Assembly: GCF_004795055.1 (NCBI RefSeq)
Contig: NZ_SSBJ01000030.1
Span: 1-64,000 of the forward strand
Length of the DNA stretch: 64,000 bases
From: Streptomyces sp. A1136
GTDB lineage: Bacteria > Actinomycetota > Actinomycetes > Streptomycetales > Streptomycetaceae
Reading direction: 5' to 3'
Part shown: in pieces, positions 62,585 through 64,000 of the stretch
How the letters are laid out: each line of letters opens with the position of its first letter
Numbering within the stretch: the stretch's first letter is position 1
Position numbers and translations under genes: made by a program
The notes under the pieces: model-generated
What the model was told of the DNA's origin: nothing
The model's input: the letters and a program-made list of their open reading frames with translations, nothing else
Databases searched by the model: none

Positions 62585-64000
62585 TCAACGAGCGGTGGTC
62601 CAGGCCCTGCGCACGATGAAGGAGGCCTGGCCGGCGAAGGCCCGAGTGCCGTCGGAGCCATCGAGGTAGATGCCACCGTCGCGGTGTCGGAGGACCGATC
62701 CGGGATAGTTGTGCGCGTGCAGGACTACCGACCCGGCGACCGCCCCCGGGCGCGGACAGAAGGTGGCGTCTTCACGGAACAGTTCGCTGCCGTCGTCGGT
62801 GCTCAGCCGCAGCCGCAGGTCCTGATGGCGCAGATAGCGGCCGTCGACTGCGCGGAGGGTGACGCACCGCGTGTCGGCCAGCCCCCGGACGACCGTGAAC
62901 GTGACCCGCTGCCGTGTCTGCGCGCTGCTGGACGCCGAGACGCGGGCGAGCGTCGCGAAGTCCTCGGCATACCCGAGGTACAGGGCGGGGTCGTCCACGG
63001 ACTCCATCGACTGTGCGCCCAGCGGGACAGTGCCTGCGACGGCGGACGGACTCACCGGTGACGGTCCGGCCGACGTGGTGGTGCTCGACGGAATCGGCGT
63101 GGGCTTGCCCGTCGTGGGAGCGGCGTTGGCGCCCGGCTCCCGGTGCGCCGGTTCGGGCCAGGTCGCGTAGGTGGCGGTTCCGGCGATGAGCACCGCGCCG
63201 GCGGCGAGGCCCACCAGCGGATGAGCGGTTGCCGCGGCGTGGAGTTTGCCGATCAGCGAGGTGTGCAGACTGCTTCCACCCGTCGCCGAGCCGAAGGCGA
63301 TGGGTGCCGGTGCCAGTCCGGCGGCGCTCGCGGCCGTACCTGACAGCAGGCCCTTGGCGGCCAGTGCAGTGATGAGCCCCGCCGGGACCGCCAGCGGCGC
63401 GAGATCCATGAGCAAAAGTTCGGCCGGAACCCGTTGGGTCGTCGTCGCCGTGCAGACCGGGCAGCCGCGGATGTGCCGCGCGATCCGCTTGCGCCACACC
63501 GAGGCGGGGAGACCGTCCCAGCCGACGACGGTCTCGTCCAACTGCGGACAGCGCGGGTCGGCCTGCAGCGCGGCGACGATCGTCCGGCTCAGTTCCAGCT
63601 GCTCGCGCATGCGTTGGAGGCGTACTCCGACGTGGGCGACACTGAGCTCCGTCGCGGCGGCGATGTCATCACGGCTCAGCGAGCCGGCGCGTTCCTGCCA
63701 CCACAACGACAGCAGCACCCTATGGTCCGGATCGAGCCACCGCCCGGCTTCGACGAGCTGACGGCGCTCGTCCGACACGTGCAGCCGCAGGATCGTCACG
63801 TCCTCAGGCGCGGCGCCGGCGTCCGGTACCTGGAGTGCCTCGTCGATGACCGTGGTCCGGCCGGCGAAAGCTCGTTGTCGGTGCCAGTAGGAATTGACCT
63901 GGCGGAGCGTGATCGACACCAGCCAGGACCGGAAGCTTTCCGGGGCGCGCAGGGCAGGCAGGTCCCGCACCACGCGCAGCAGGGTTTCCTGGACGACGTC
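62585..64000 (-). CDS. ECF sigma factor fused to zinc-finger, membrane and AbfB domains (start beyond the window)
   Basis: At least 471 residues; the gene enters from the right edge. DVVQETLLRVVRDLPAL and SFRSWLVSITLRQVNSYWHR are sigma region 2; RDDIAAATELSVAHVGVRLQ is the region 4 HTH. Next come HIRGCPVC (HxxxCxxC anti-sigma-like), a hydrophobic segment near PLVGLAAGAVLIAGTATYAT, a Pro/Thr-rich linker, and a C-terminal AbfB arabinose-binding domain (YLRHQDLRLRLSTDDGSELF; HAHNYPGSVLRHRDGGIYL). So one protein joins transcription control inside the cell to sugar binding outside. The xylanase/arabinofuranosidase gene follows in the same orientation. Confidence 0.9.
   Translation of the reverse strand, partial: DVVQETLLRVVRDLPALRAPESFRSWLVSITLRQVNSYWHRQRAFAGRTTVIDEALQVPDAGAAPEDVTILRLHVSDERRQLVEAGRWLDPDHRVLLSLWWQERAGSLSRDDIAAATELSVAHVGVRLQRMREQLELSRTIVAALQADPRCPQLDETVVGWDGLPASVWRKRIARHIRGCPVCTATTTQRVPAELLLMDLAPLAVPAGLITALAAKGLLSGTAASAAGLAPAPIAFGSATGGSSLHTSLIGKLHAAATAHPLVGLAAGAVLIAGTATYATWPEPAHREPGANAAPTTGKPTPIPSSTTTSAGPSPVSPSAVAGTVPLGAQSMESVDDPALYLGYAEDFATLARVSASSSAQTRQRVTFTVVRGLADTRCVTLRAVDGRYLRHQDLRLRLSTDDGSELFREDATFCPRPGAVAGSVVLHAHNYPGSVLRHRDGGIYLDGSDGTRAFAGQASFIVRRAWTTAR

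Noticed and set aside
1..64000. CRISPR arrays, tRNA and rRNA genes
   Set aside because: I looked for regularly spaced repeats and for tRNA-like cloverleaf signals with GTTCGA and saw none; a tRNAscan run would settle it.

Overview
The window is very GC-rich, with strong third-position GC bias and many GTG/TTG starts. It carries a chaplin, a TatA, SpoIIE/HATPase/STAS partner-switching proteins, a cold-shock/DEAD-box/SCO5918-type cassette, a TlrB/RlmA-like rRNA methyltransferase and many short, broken transposases. Together these point to a Streptomyces chromosome, probably an accessory or arm region where insertion sequences have repeatedly landed and decayed.

Layout. 1-5.1 kb: regulatory genes (HATPase anti-sigma-like kinase, MarR/hydrolase pair, PP2C phosphatase) and two copies of a small unrecognised protein. 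5.4-8.3 kb: a cold-shock protein, DEAD-box helicase, CBS protein and SCO5918-family protein, bounded by strong terminators. 8.5-11.9 kb: a fatty-acid desaturase and its ferredoxin reductase, divergent from a PucR regulator. 12.1-15.5 kb: an IS graveyard (IS256, IS701, two IS5, IS30) around one lipoprotein gene. 16-22 kb: a beta-trefoil/fascin-like protein, a NUDIX hydrolase, a broken transposase, a duplicated HTH segment, an MFS pump and more debris. 22.1-25.5 kb: a TetR, metallo-beta-lactamase-fold hydrolase, DUF4089/AtzG-like and AtzE-like amidase group with a perfect 26-bp inverted repeat in the control region. 26-31 kb: an AraC/cupin pair, then an aerolysin-like pore-forming protein read in one open frame with a DUF4344-type metallopeptidase lipoprotein. 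31-37 kb: fragments (PDZ, NHL, ricin-type, IS630, IS5, IS481), a STAS protein, RlmA-type methyltransferase, a frameshifted chaplin and TatA. 37.6-46.5 kb: an aromatic amino acid hydroxylase converging on a tightly coupled minus-strand operon. 47-53.6 kb: an AraC regulator, a SnoaL-like protein and several truncated enzymes, ending in a Tn3 transposase tail. 53.8-64 kb: a GH15 enzyme, amidohydrolase/MerR pair, Gly-rich secreted protein, a GH10-CBM13-GH62 xylanase and an ECF sigma factor fused to a membrane segment and an AbfB sugar-binding domain.

Most notable. (1) The operon at 46531-38738 encodes a SAHH-like protein with altered catalytic positions, two Gfo/Idh oxidoreductases, a B12-type radical SAM enzyme, an MFS pump and an unrecognised 430-residue protein. 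Four junctions have stop/start overlaps of 4 nt, and a 28-codon ORF lies between the radical SAM and pump genes. It looks like an uncharacterised small-molecule pathway. (2) The sigma factor-AbfB fusion sits directly upstream of a xylanase/arabinofuranosidase and could be a one-protein sugar-sensing switch. (3) The aerolysin-like/metallopeptidase reading frame is unusual.

All calls come from reading the sequence and translated frames; no database search was run.
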